64,000 nucleotides of DNA from Conoideocrella luteorostrata (taxonomy: Eukaryota > Ascomycota > Sordariomycetes > Hypocreales > Clavicipitaceae): contig JASWJB010000018.1 of assembly GCA_032433595.1 (NCBI GenBank), positions 186,001-250,000 of the forward strand, given 5' to 3'. This document shows positions 1 to 10,345 of the stretch, one piece after another. The notes beneath the pieces were generated by a model, which was given only the letters and a program-made list of their open reading frames with translations, was not told the origin of the DNA and made no database searches. The position numbers and the translations under genes were made by a program. Within the stretch, counting starts at the first letter, position 1. Each line of letters starts with the position of its first letter.

Positions 1-543
1 CGTTTTCCCGGCGTGACTCGCACACGGGATTTCGCGATGAACACAGAGAATGATTGGCGAAATGCGCATTGCTGCAGGATTTCAAGGCTTGCTGGCAGTC
101 GTAGTGGCCCATCGTAGGTGGGGAAAGGGCCGATTCATAGCGGATTTGAGAGCCGATACCGTACCCTTAGATGGCTGGATCCGGCCCCGACACGGCATCT
201 ATATTCTTGTATTGCGCATCCTTCGCAGCTAGCGAATTTGAATGCGCAAGTAGAAGCCACGACTTGCCGACGGCGACCTTCTTTTCCCACGGGGATGCTT
301 TGCAATGTTGGAGTTGTGGGTGACACTAGTTTGTGTCGGAGTCGGAGCGGTGAGCAGGGCAGCGAGGAGTGTAATTACAGATGTCGACTGAATCGAAATC
401 GCCGCGAGTCTTTTCATGTTACTCTTAGAAGCCACGACGCAATGATGTAGCAGCGTGGTTCACTAAGTTCGTATTTAAAGACGGGGCATTCATCATCACA
501 GTTGTGAAACCCACTGTGTTGAGAGCAAATTACAACGTATGTA
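1..543. other. Window edge, no gene recognised
   Basis: Only short open frames without recognisable motifs occur on both strands. The overlapping frames at 118-450 (+) and 229-435 (-) shadow each other and show no domain, signal peptide or intron signature that I trust. The stretch ends at the TA target site of the Tc1-like element. Confidence 0.5.
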
Positions 544-1932
544 CAGTAACAGGCCAAAAGTTTGCGACCACCCCACCCGAAATTAAATTAGGCGCTGCAT
601 GCGCTGCATAATTGAACAACGATTTCTCAGGCTACAACGATTCAATTAAAAATTTATATATATCTATTTGTAGCCCTGAAATCAGCGATTAATATTTGGT
701 ATACCAGCCTCGAGCCCGAATCACTGCGCGCAAGCGGCGCTCCATTGAAGCAATTAGCGCTGCTATTTGCTCTTGCGGGATTGCTTCAAATGCAAGTTGC
801 ACGCATCGTTTGAATTCTTCAATATTAGCGATATTATTAGTTAGAGTATGCAAATAAGGATAATTCCTTCGTAATTGTCGCTTTAGAATTGCCCAACAAT
901 GCTCAATAGGGTTTAAATCCGGTGAGTTAGGAGGCCAGTCAATATACTCAATCCCGTGATGCATAAGGAATCTTGTAACCTGGCCAGCAGTATGAATACT
1001 TGCATTATTATGCTGAAAATAACGTGTGCCATCATAAATAGGCAGAAGACCCTCCCGTAAAGCTTTTAGATAGCTACGAGCAGAATAGCCATTTCTATCA
1101 GCATCTAGATCGCGTGTTATCACCACTAATTAGGTTCTTCCTTCTTTCCAAATTCCACCCCACATCATAACTTATAAAGTTGGTTTAACATAATCTGTAA
1201 GATTCACAAGATTTATATTATACTTTTCATAAGAAAACCGGAAGATATAGGTATTTAGATTCGATGATTTATTCTGTATAGAAGACTCATCTATGTAGAT
1301 TGCCTAGACGCGTTAGCGAGGCATATATACTTTTAACTTTAATAGATCATACCTGCTCTAAATCTTTGATATCTGGTAGCTAACCTTCTGCAAAAGATAG
1401 CCTAGCGCAAGCAGATTCAGCATCTAATTTCGGCCTTTCCATAGCTTTCCATTTGCGGCCAAAATGCTTAGCCATAACACGCTGTATCGTGCGACGCGAG
1501 ACCCGGTTAGGCGCTGCACTTATTAACGCATCATATGATATCTGGCGGTCGCGACTAGCCATGCGTATAATATATCTTCTTGCCGCTAGCGTAAGCTTCA
1601 TTGGACGCCCTTTTCGAGGTTTTACGGCAAGTGTGTGGTCGTCAATCCATGTTTTCTTGATACGTAGGACTGTGGAATGCGTCGTACTAAACTCACGCGC
1701 GACGCGCCGCGCAGAGGTACCTGCATCTAACATGGTCATCATCGAAGCCTTGGCTTCAATACTATGCTGGTGACATCTTTGACGATTTCCGCTGATTTCC
1801 TGACCAAAACTACGTCTTGGAGGCATTTATTATAATAATTGTGGCTTTTCAAAGATAATGCACGATGTTGTTGTTGTTGTTGTGGGGAGGCACTAATTGG
1901 TGGGGTGGTCGCAAACTTTTGTCACGTAACTG
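544..1932 (-). mobile_element. Tc1-like DNA transposon, RIP-inactivated
   Basis: The element is bounded by terminal inverted repeats at 544-577 and 1899-1932 (34 bp, 30 identical, the inner 23 bp perfect, starting CAGT) and flanked by TA dinucleotides at 542-543 and 1933-1934, the target duplication expected of the Tc1/mariner superfamily. The total length of 1389 bp fits one transposase gene on the minus strand. The left half encodes the catalytic C terminus and the right half the paired helix-turn-helix N terminus. The reading frame is broken by several stops, so the copy is non-autonomous. Confidence 0.93.
689..1826 (-). pseudogene. Tc1-like DDE transposase, broken
   Basis: Read on the minus strand, 1826-1380 starts with ATG and encodes an HTH pair (ARRVAREFSTTHSTVLRIKK, then GRPMKL and RRTIQRVMAKHFGRKWKAM), as in Tc1 transposases. 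It stops at a TAG about 1382. The same protein continues through a stop-ridden middle that still shows the first catalytic Asp (YIDESSIQ) and VMMWGGIW. It finishes in 1126-689 with SPDLNPIEHCWAILK, the DD34E glutamate region. The second catalytic Asp, expected in the (D)NA.IHTA motif, reads Asn (HNNASIHTA). The TAG and TAA stops sit where CAG/CAA is expected and the Asp-to-Asn change is TpG to TpA, all RIP-type transitions. The protein cannot be active. Confidence 0.88.
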
Positions 1933-1934
1933 TA

Positions 1935-2226
1935 CCCTGCAAGGTTCGATTATCTCCTAAACGGCGCTTCAGGTATAGCTGCGCTACAGGGAATAGGGTG
2001 TTGGAATCTTTCAGGCTCTGATCTTGCGAAGAGCTGTGAGATATGTTGCGGTCATTAAATTAATCCTTGTAATGTCGTGTACCCACGTGAACACATGCGT
2101 AGACTCTGTATTAAATTGTACGCCATGAATCATCTTTGACCTACTGCTTCCAAGCACGTGGCTTAACCCTTCTGCGACCTATTATTCAGCATGTTTTTGA
2201 ACGAAGGGCTCTCTCATCCTTCTTTC
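1935..2226. other. Intergenic, nothing recognised
   Basis: The spacer between the transposon's right TA and the 3' end of the aldolase gene holds no open frame with recognisable features. Confidence 0.4.
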
Positions 2227-3027
2227 TTAGGACCGAGCAATGGCGAGCTCCTCCGTGTACCAATTCTGGATCGCCTTTGTGTCTCCGGTGATAGCAACCA
2301 AATCATATCTTTCCCGGGACTGTTTCGCCGAGGCACCATCATTGACCATGCGGCCAACCCACTTGCCATGTTTCCGAGCTGCCGCAATAATTTTGTCTAC
2401 AGCAGCTGTAAAATCTGGTTCATGTCCTCGCGCGGGAACATACCCGAGAAGAGATTGAGCGAGATCATTGGGACCGACGAAGACAAGGTCTACACCAGGT
2501 ACAGCGCAAATAGCGTCAACATTTTCCACCCCAGCGCGCGTCTCTATCTGAATCATGGTCAGGATAGTTTCATTAGCCGATTTCATATACTCTGGAGTCG
2601 TAAGTCCGTGTCCGATGACAGGAAATGCCGAGCCTTGGCCACGCGCCCCTTGAGGGGGGAACTTGGCAGATTGAACTATCTGTTTAGCCTCTTCAGCATT
2701 GTTGATCTGCGGCACCATAATACCGTGCGCACCGGTATCCAAAGCGTGCTTAATGATATCATGAGCAGGGCCACGGATGCGAATAATCGGGGAGACTCCG
2801 AGAGATGCTATAGCAGCGACGGAGTTGTGCATGGAATCGTCCCCGATATGGCCGTGTTCGCAATCCAAAATTATGCCGTCAAGACCCGTCAAGCCAACGA
2901 TCTGGGCATGACGTACAGAAGGGATGGCTACAAAGGTCATTAACGGGTACTGTCCGGCCTTTATCTTATTAAGTAACCTCAGTTTAGGGTTCTCGATGAC
3001 AGTGGTGAGGGCGGTCGGGTACGTCAT
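2227..3027 (-). CDS. HpcH/HpaI-family aldolase/citrate-lyase-like protein
   Basis: This single-exon gene encodes 266 aa, the usual length for HpcH/HpaI aldolases (class II, metal-dependent, pyruvate-releasing, of the 2,4-dihydroxyhept-2-enedioate aldolase type). Family hallmarks are visible: GIILDCEHG (substrate/metal region), PIIRIRG, GAHGIMVPQI, IQIETRAGVENVDAI with the metal-binding Glu, and LVFVGPNDLAQSLLG with the metal-binding Asp. The ATG at 3027 is preceded by a stop-rich spacer and gives a natural N terminus. No targeting signal is obvious, so it is probably cytosolic. The real substrate cannot be inferred from sequence. A long opposite-strand frame (2191-2943) is a shadow. Its neighbours, a broken Dal5-like permease, a regulator and a RidA protein, suggest a small catabolic neighbourhood, which is inference. 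Confidence 0.9.
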   Translation of the reverse strand: MTYPTALTTVIENPKLRLLNKIKAGQYPLMTFVAIPSVRHAQIVGLTGLDGIILDCEHGHIGDDSMHNSVAAIASLGVSPIIRIRGPAHDIIKHALDTGAHGIMVPQINNAEEAKQIVQSAKFPPQGARGQGSAFPVIGHGLTTPEYMKSANETILTMIQIETRAGVENVDAICAVPGVDLVFVGPNDLAQSLLGYVPARGHEPDFTAAVDKIIAAARKHGKWVGRMVNDGASAKQSRERYDLVAITGDTKAIQNWYTEELAIARS

Positions 3028-3749
3028 TGGAGGGAAATAGGAATGTTATGGTGCTAAGTTCACAGTGCTGAAGTGGATGACAGAAAGCAAGATTGACAGT
3101 GTAGAGCAAATGGATCAAGATAAATGATTGCCGCCTTGAGGTCGGGTTCAAAATTGCACTACTACGAATCTATGAAACCGTTGTACTTGCCTCGTATCTA
3201 CTTAATTACCAATGGTGGCGACGGAACCACCAAGGTATTCAATATGGCCCGGCTCCGCTCCTCCCACACAGGAGGGAGCTCTCCGAGTTGGGGCTAGTTC
3301 CAGCATAAAGTTGTTGTCACTGAAACTTGAAATGTGTAAATGAAAAGTTAGGAGAGGTTGTATTGTAGGATACAGAGGTGAAAGATAAATAACGCATACA
3401 AAAAGTAGCCTCTTTATCATGCTGTTTTTGCGGGGGAGAGCTCCTCCCGAACGCAGTCGAGGCTCACTCATCCACCACATCCGGCTTCTTTTTCAAAGAT
3501 TGCGAAGCGCGATTTCGGGCGAGATCTAATTGTTTCTGGCTTTAGAATTAATCATAGCGTATCACGCGTACAGATCAATGGACTGGCCCTCTTACTTCGA
3601 AGCTCCTCAAAGGGCAACACCTCGGCTGTACAATACCGATCGTTTATGGCTTCTTCTGACAGATTTAAAAACAGAGTAACCCCAGCGCCACGCTCAGAAG
3701 ACGTTAGGCCGTTGATTAACCTTGCGTGACTGTTTATTACCCTTGAAAG
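3028..3749. other. Intergenic with GC-rich inverted motifs
   Basis: No convincing gene. Two segments near 3266-3290 and 3430-3450 carry related GAGCTCTCC/GGAGAGCTCC motifs in inverted orientation, so a decayed small inverted-repeat element is possible. The 92-aa and 93-aa minus-strand frames here have no recognisable content. Confidence 0.35.
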
Positions 3750-4931
3750 TTGACAACACAAGAGGCTGCTATGGATAGCGTCAGTAAGCACAAGGTGTCG
3801 TCGCAAATCGAGCGCCGCACCAACGAGCGCCATCGAATGCCTATCTCTCTAGCTGGCGTCGCCGATGACGAGATCGCAAAACCCAGCAAGAAGATTGTTC
3901 GTAAAGTCTACATCACTATCCTACCGACCATAGGGATGCTATATATTCTAAACTACATCGATCGGCAAAATTTAGCCGCGGCGAACCTTCACGACATAGA
4001 TGAGCACCTTAACATGACCAGCGAGTAATTCGCCACATGCGTTTCCATCCTCTTTGTCGCGTACTTGCCATTTCAAATTCCTAGCAATCTAATATTAATA
4101 AGGGTTTCCCGACCCGGCGTATACATATGCGCTGTTGTGGTGATTTGGGGTTCAATTACTTTTGCAATATCGGCCGTTACGAGTTGTGAACAGTTGCTGA
4201 TTGTTCGAGCCATGCTAGGTGTAGCTGAAGCAGAAGAGAGAGGGTTTAGAAGCAACGCGCGTGCTTCAATAGCTGACGCTTGCCCTAAATGACCCCAAGC
4301 TTCATCTTATTATTTTTTGTAACATGCTTTCACAAGCCCAGGGTTCTATTGCTAACTATTTTCCCACGCTTGTGGCTTCACTCAACTTTGGCAGCTCGGT
4401 GAGCCTGCTCCTCACTGCACCATCATACATACTGGCGGGTGTTGCGTACTACATCCTCACGTGGTACTCGGATCGTAAAAACACGGCTTATTCAATAATA
4501 ATTGGATGCTTATCTATTGCAGTTGTTTTGTGCATTATTTCCATGACAACCTCAATCTTGGTGCGCGCTGCTTTTCCATGATGATTTTACCTTTTGCCTC
4601 AGTTGGCCCTCAGCTGGTTCTGTACAAAACGATCAATTTGCAACCGATATCAAAGCGCGCCGTTGCTTCTGCTCTTGTTAATGGTATTGGAGGAACGTCG
4701 AATATCTGGAGCGCGTATCTGTATTATGCGCCACCACAATTTCATGCAGCATTCGGCACGCCCATGGGCTGCGCCATTCTCTTTGTGGTAGCCATCACGT
4801 ATTACCGATGGCTGGTCCGACGGGAGAATGGCCGTCTGAGTTCAGGAGAGCAGGATCAGATTGCCAAGGTCGTCAAAGGCGGTGTTACTGAGGAGATGGT
4901 GCGGCTCAATTGGCGCTACGAGATGTACTAA
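3750..4931 (+). pseudogene. Dal5-like MFS transporter (anion:cation symporter family), broken
   Basis: The N-terminal piece (3750-4028) ends in the hallmark of allantoate-permease-like MFS proteins, YILNYIDRQNLAAAN. It runs into an in-frame TAA at 4026-4028. The same frame continues as FATCVSILFVAYLPFQIPSN and on to IVRAMLGVAEAEE before a TGA near 4290. The missing residue at the TAA is normally Gln, so CAA to TAA is likely. A large central part (roughly TM4 to TM8) is absent. The C-terminal half resumes at 4324 (IANYFPTLVASLNFGSS) and shifts frame near 4565 into FASVGPQLVLYKTINLQP, IGGTSNIWSAYLY and a hydrophilic tail ending at 4931. At least one stop, one deletion and one frameshift make function impossible. 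Confidence 0.82.
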
Positions 4932-5546
4932 AGGTGCCTTCTCTATTATGTAATCGCAGTAGGCTGTCCTGCGTTTTCGTTTTGTAAATAGAAGTCTCAT
5001 GGCGGATTTGTCGTGAATAAGTTTACCTACGTCAATGAGTCACTGAAGAATTTTCATCACTACGAGAGAACCCGGACTGTGACTTGTACCCCACAGCTTG
5101 TATGAAGGATCAAACAGTTACACAGTAGCTGGCTGAGGATGCATAGACGCATCATTTGCTAATCTCGTAATGAAACGGAACTGCCTGCTTATTCCATTCA
5201 ACTGAGGGAACCAGCCGAGCGCGTTACTAGTTGACCAACACTAGGAGACAAGCCTGATGTGCCTGGTCTGGACTGAACTCGCTGAACGATGAAATAGTTG
5301 ATACGGCCAAGGAGTGGGGTATAAAACTGTCTGTTATATGTTGAGTACCCTCTAATGTAGCGCAACAATGCGGCATAGTCGTTTCCGTGAAGAACCACGG
5401 GCCACTTTTAAGATTGCGGGAATGGGGCTTATCATCAGGCCAGACGTGACGTACTGTTGTGACATGGGACACTTGAACTACGCTTAGAAACTTCAAAATA
5501 ATGAGCAAAGGCTAGTCGTACCATCTTCTAAACAGAGCGCTGTATC
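4932..5546. other. Intergenic, nothing recognised
   Basis: Upstream region of the C2H2 regulator. Two overlapping minus-strand frames (5198-5398, 5227-5508) have no family features. Confidence 0.4.
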
Positions 5547-7637
5547 ATGCCCTGCTCTCCCGCCTCTACTGCCACCGAGTCAAATCGGCCTTTTAAATGT
5601 CTCATCTGCCAGACTCGTTTCACCCGGCATGAGAATCTGAAGCGACATGCCACACTCCACTACCGCCCTCCAGAAGGGTCCGGTGAGGGGACTAGGACCT
5701 CGATCCCTTGCGGTCTCTGCCCTGCCACTTTTTCGCGTTCTGATCTACGTTATCGGCATATGAAGAGGAAGCACCCGGAATCTGCGTTAAATACACCCAA
5801 TAAGGAGCAATACCACAGTTCAGGTGCGACGACTGATGCGTTACCTGTTGGTGCGGCAAAATCTGACACCGCTTCGTCCAACCCATTTTTCTGGCACTAG
5901 TTGTATGCTGACCTCGGCGATCTTGAGATAGATGTCAGCGCTACAAAGACGGCCGTCCAACGTGATTGCCGCGTCGAAATTTGCCAATCATACGGAGCAG
6001 CGGAATGTGACAGCTTTGGCGACGCCCAGTGCCTGTCGCACCGTTTGCCGCAGCAAGTATCGATGAGCGAGACGGCGTCCATTCCAGCTGTTATTAATGC
6101 TACGGAGGGCCTGGAGCTACTTCAAGAAACCTGTCACGTACCGAGCGATGAAATTACCTCAACGCTTACTTCTGACGATTCAATATTTGGTACAAGGTTT
6201 TTGGATTATAGTCTATATGACGATGCACCCAATGGTGCATTCACGATGAATTGGTCACGTACTCAAGACAGTTGGTCTCCATCGGAGTCGCAAATGGCTC
6301 GAGGCTTGCATCTCTTCTTTACTCACGTCTCGCCATTTGTTCCCTTCCTCCATAGGCCAACATTTGATACCACGCAAGCCGCTGAGTACTTGGTTCTGGG
6401 TATGTTGTGTCTTGCGTATCAATACGGGGAGGATCCAGAATGCGGTGATCAAGTTGGCTCAGGAGTAAGTTTATCTGAATCCTGTTTTGAACATGCTCGC
6501 ACCGCTATCTCCTCTGGTGAAGAGACGATGGGCAATGCTTCAACCAACAAACTGTCTTTAATTCAGGCGTACCTTCTACTTCAGATATACGCTATGTTCT
6601 ACGTTTGCGGCAGTGAGTCAGCATATGGCCTCGAGACGCATTCAAAAATGATTGCATTTGCTCGTGCAGGGGGATTCATGCAGCCGATTAGGGTGGAGTC
6701 TTCTGATACTAAGGATCTAGATTCACTTTGGCGGAAAAGTATCACGGCCGAATCGAAGAAACGCACACTTTTTGCCGCGCACCAAATTGATGCACTTTGG
6801 TATCAATTCCTGTCCATCCCACGTCGTTTGTCACATCTAGAAATCAAGCACGATTTGCCTTGTCCCGAAGAAGACTGGAAAGCAGCTTCTGCCATTGACT
6901 GGGCACATGGAAAGCTTGTTGCCACACAATCTGGCTCCTTGTTGTCTTACCCAGATGCCGTCAGATGCTTCCTATCCCCTGATACGGATTTCAGCACTAT
7001 CCCAGCATTTGATCCGTACGGGGCCATCAATATCACGCACTTCATTGTCTCAAGCGCGCGAGAGATCTCTGGTTGGTGCACAATGACTGGGTTATTCAGC
7101 ATGGAAAGACTAGTGCCGCTGCAAACATCCATGTTTGCGCTCGGTTCTTTTATCCGTGCCAAGGTCGAGATAAGCGGAGTAAACCATGCCGCGTTGTGTG
7201 AGGCAACATGGGAGTCTGCCATGGTTGAGGCGCAATTGTGGTCATCCACACACACAAGAGGCGTTGTGGGGGGAAGTATGGATACAGTGTTGCAGCAATT
7301 GACCGATCTGGCCACATCTGGTGACTTCATGTGTGAGCCCGACGCAGCCGAACTTATTCGGCCTCATATCGACTGGTTTTTACGCTACCTAGACCAACCT
7401 GTCGTGCCAGACGCCGAGGCTCCTTGGGTCACTCTTTACGCATTCAAAGCATTTATGATTGCCTGGGGATTTGTATCGCGCGGCCTCGGTTCTATGGAGT
7501 TTGTTGGAATCCAAGATGGGGATACGGAAGGCGCTTTAGTTTGGGCGCAAATTTGTTTTGGGCGTCGGAAGCGATGGCAGCTCGGTAAAATTATCATGTC
7601 AATATTGGGTAGGCTGCGTAATTCGGTTACTAAGTAA
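5547..7637 (+). CDS. C2H2 zinc-finger / fungal-specific domain transcription factor, interrupted by TAG
   Basis: The first part (5547-5900) carries two classical C2H2 fingers: C18-C21-H34-H38 (FKCLICQTRFTRHENLKRH) and C55-C58-H71-H76 (IPCGLCPATFSRSDLRYRH). A TAG at 5898-5900 is followed in the same frame by 579 codons (5901-7637) with a fungal-specific transcription factor middle homology region: LHLFFTHVSPFVPFLHRPTF, LVLGMLCLAYQYG, then KKRTLFAAHQIDALWYQF and the RLSHLEIKHDLPCP stretch. This fusion is a known class of nuclear regulators. The TAG may be a real nonsense mutation, or the 3' end of a short in-phase intron (for example 5847-5900, with CTGAC at 5863-5867 but a poor GTTGGT donor). 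It lies between a broken transporter and a RidA gene; targets are unknown. Confidence 0.8.
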
Positions 7638-7854
7638 TGAAAAAGTGATTTAATATCTCGAAAATGGGAGAAAAGATATTGCATCTAGGTAAGAAGCTTT
7701 GTTCTTGAATAGTAAATAGGTTCTTGCTACAACGGCAGGTTTAAATTAAACTGATTACCTCCCCGTCGGGCACATCGTCAAATCTCTAAGTAGTATCTAG
7801 TGACTTGAGGCTCGATCTTTGATACAACAAAACGACTCTAGAATTGAAGTCCTT

Positions 7855-8242
7855 CTACTTCGGACCAAAATGCTTAATTCTGAATAAGACCTGCGCAATG
7901 CATTCGATTTCGATAACTGTGCCTTCTCCAGGAGGCACAGCTTGAACACACGACCTTGAAGGCAAAGGAGGAGGCAGATATTCAATATAAGCCTTATTCA
8001 TAGCATCAAAATCTTTCATATCGGCGAGATAAATATTGTACTTGATAACCTGCTCAAGCGATGATCCCGCAAGCTCAAGGACTTCCTTTAAATTGCTCAG
8101 AGCATTCATCTAGAGTGCAATTAAGTCAGTGGGTGTCAGAAATCACATTGAAGTTGTGGAAGCCGAACCGTTGCTTGCTTGATCTCGCTAGTCCCTGTTT
8201 GCCCTGCATAGAATACCAAACCATAAACCTTGGTAGTAGGGC
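7855..8242 (-). CDS. RidA/YjgF/UK114-family protein (5' exon not located)
   Basis: Two exons are visible on the minus strand: 8242-8169 and 8109-7855, joined across a 59-bp intron. The first encodes the start of the domain (KVYGLVFYAGQTG, matching the conserved GlvytSGQ strand) and the second the rest (NLKEVLELAGSSLEQVIKYN, MNKAYIEYL, SRSCVQA with the conserved active-site Arg, and VIEIECIA with the conserved Glu). RidA proteins are trimeric cytosolic or mitochondrial enzymes that hydrolyse reactive enamine/imine intermediates; fungal paralogues often sit beside catabolic genes. About 108 of the usual 125-130 residues are covered. An upstream TAA means one more 5' exon is needed, ending before the acceptor CCATAG at 8248-8243. 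I did not find it with confidence. Confidence 0.75.
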
Positions 8243-8927
8243 CTATGGGGCATTAGTTTTAGTCAATGAAGTGGAAAATAGGATAAATGTAAATTTACAA
8301 GGGAATATTTACATCAAAAAGACCAACAGACTGGACAGATACATGGATGTAATGTCGGAACTCAGTGCTTACAATTATGAGGTTTTACTGGCTCGAAACT
8401 AATTGACGCGACATGTTGGCCGGTGCGAATACGAGAATTCGTATAGTAGGACAAAACTGGGGATGAAACGCCCAAATTGATACCTATTAAAGTGTTCCTC
8501 TACTCTATATTAGTAAGGCTGTTTCTTATTCAAGACACCCCTGTATTGCGTAAAGCGGGTGGGAGGAGCCCGTCTCTTATCCAATTGGAAGTAACCGAGA
8601 TACCCCTACATTTCGGGGAGGAGCTCCTCCCAGAAGCTAACCATAACAAGCAATGACCAAATAATATGTTACAACTAATAACTGCACTTTGATCTACCAA
8701 TTATTCATGGGGAGTTGCTCCTCTCGCCGTTTTTAACACGTAGTTGCTGGGCAGCTATGGCAGGACATACGTACAACACTTCCAACTAGAAAGCGGCGCA
8801 TTTAAAAAACCCATGGGCATGTCCATCCACTCTGCTAATGTGTCTATAAGTTGGTCTAATCCATAGTACAGTTCTAAATCTTCACCGACTAAATCTGTAT
8901 AAAAATAAGCGGCAGCACTACTGGATC
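8243..8927. other. Intergenic with GC palindrome
   Basis: The stretch includes a perfect 16-bp palindrome GGGAGGAGCTCCTCCC at 8616-8631 and related GAGGAGC motifs at about 8565 and 8715. No gene was recognised beyond a possible 5' exon of the RidA gene. Confidence 0.4.
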
Positions 8928-9590
8928 ATGGTCTCAGCTCCTTTATTCGACCCACCTTTGGCTGATTTACCCTGAAAGCCATTTGTTCCTCAATGGGTGC
9001 CACCTCAAGTAACCAATGAACAAGAGTGCTTTGCTAAACTTACCTCAATTAACCTGTCATTACTTGAGTCGGAGAATCCCTCTATTGTTGATAATCTAGT
9101 GAGACAAGTTAAGCAAGCAATACGTAATGATGGCTTTCTCTTCTTCGGGAATTATGGCATTTCGTTAGACCAGGAAACAGAAGCTCCCTTGCTGAAGACG
9201 ATTACTTGATACTTCTGACGCTGTTAATAGCTCCATCGCCAATTTTCTCTCGCACAGTACATGTTTAGCAACATTACCGATCAAGATAAGAAACGACTTC
9301 TTTTCTCCCCTGAGAATGGTGTGTGGTCCGGATACAAGCATCCGTATGGATTCAAGGTATGGAGGATATCCTTCAGCCTTGGAAATCATTATTTTACTTT
9401 AACAGCTGTGTGTTCTCTTTTTAGCGTAATCGTGGACTTCCAGATGGAATTGAGCAGTTCAATTGGTACCAGGCAGAATGGGGAGACCACAATCGTGTTC
9501 CTGTCTGTCTGCATCCTTTCATGGATGAAATCGAGGCCTTTTGCAACTATCTAGTAGTTCTCGTAACCAGGTAGGCGCCGATCAAGCTCT
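8928..9590 (+). pseudogene. 2-oxoglutarate/Fe(II) oxygenase (isopenicillin-N-synthase-like), broken and truncated
   Basis: An ATG at 8928 opens MVSAPLFDPPLADLP, then a TGA at 8973-8975 (CGA expected), then KPFVPQWVPPQV and the DIOX_N-type block VRQVKQAIRNDGFLFFGNYG. An intron at 9174-9230 has a good branch site (CTGAC) and acceptor (AATAG) but begins GA instead of GT. Splicing it gives ISLDQ-LHRQFSLAQYMFSNI, the expected continuation. A second intron (9357-9425, GTATGG...TTTTTAG) joins KHPYGFK to RNRGLPDGIEQFNWYQAEWG and PFMDEIEAFCNYL. The double-stranded beta-helix core with the iron-binding HxD...H is missing. A nonsense codon, a damaged donor and a lost C terminus make this a clear relic. 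Confidence 0.8.
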
Positions 9591-10345
9591 CATAGACGGA
9601 AAGATAATGCACCAGCGAGAGTATATGGGTGTTAAAGTAATACTGCCTATTTAAAATACAGCCTGACATGCTATATTGGAGGAATAACGTTGGGCTTGAC
9701 TTTCGGTTTTATAGAGCAAAAACTTAAAGCCGCTGCCTTGTTATACTATTCCGATCAGCACCTGAACTATCCTTCTGTTCTGCCTGATGTTGTAATCACA
9801 AAAAAACAGAGATAGAGAAGTTTCCTCAATAACTGAGAGCCAGCTAGCTTATTTAATTCGTTGTATATTCCTTTATTTTATTATTTGTTTTCGTCTCTCA
9901 TAGGCTTCTCTTTATATAGCAAAAAAAAAAAAAAACCCCCCGTTAATTAGATACTAGCTATGTCCTGCCAGAGACAACATTTCCTTTTCACAGTAATGCA
10001 TTTTCGTTGTGTGGCAGTGTGCGGTTAATATAGCCGCAAAATGAGCAGTGCGGCAGACAGGAATAATAACAATAAACAATAAGATTCGCGCCTGTGCTCG
10101 TGACTGTATTCGCCATAAACTTGCAAATTCACTGCATCATTAAAGTTAAATTCCGAATTGAGTTCGCACAATAATCATGTTCATGGCTTTCTGCTACTTG
10201 CTTAGGTAGTAGCCCAGCATAAGACTGCGGCCAGCATCGCCGATGATTCAAGAATACGCGCTGCTGAACCCGAAAAAAGTAGCACGAGAGTTAGAAAAGT
10301 CCGTAAGGTCCGGTTTTTAAATACTCGGCAGAGTTTGATATCTCA
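9591..10345. other. AT-rich intergenic, nothing recognised
   Basis: AT-rich DNA with a poly-A/poly-C run near 9920-9940. Possible last traces of the oxygenase relic lie at 9640-9730, but I could not align them. No open frame of interest. Confidence 0.4.

Noticed and set aside
2191..2943. 250-aa plus-strand open frame
   Set aside because: Exactly antisense to the aldolase gene, whose motifs are unmistakable; the plus-strand product has no family pattern.
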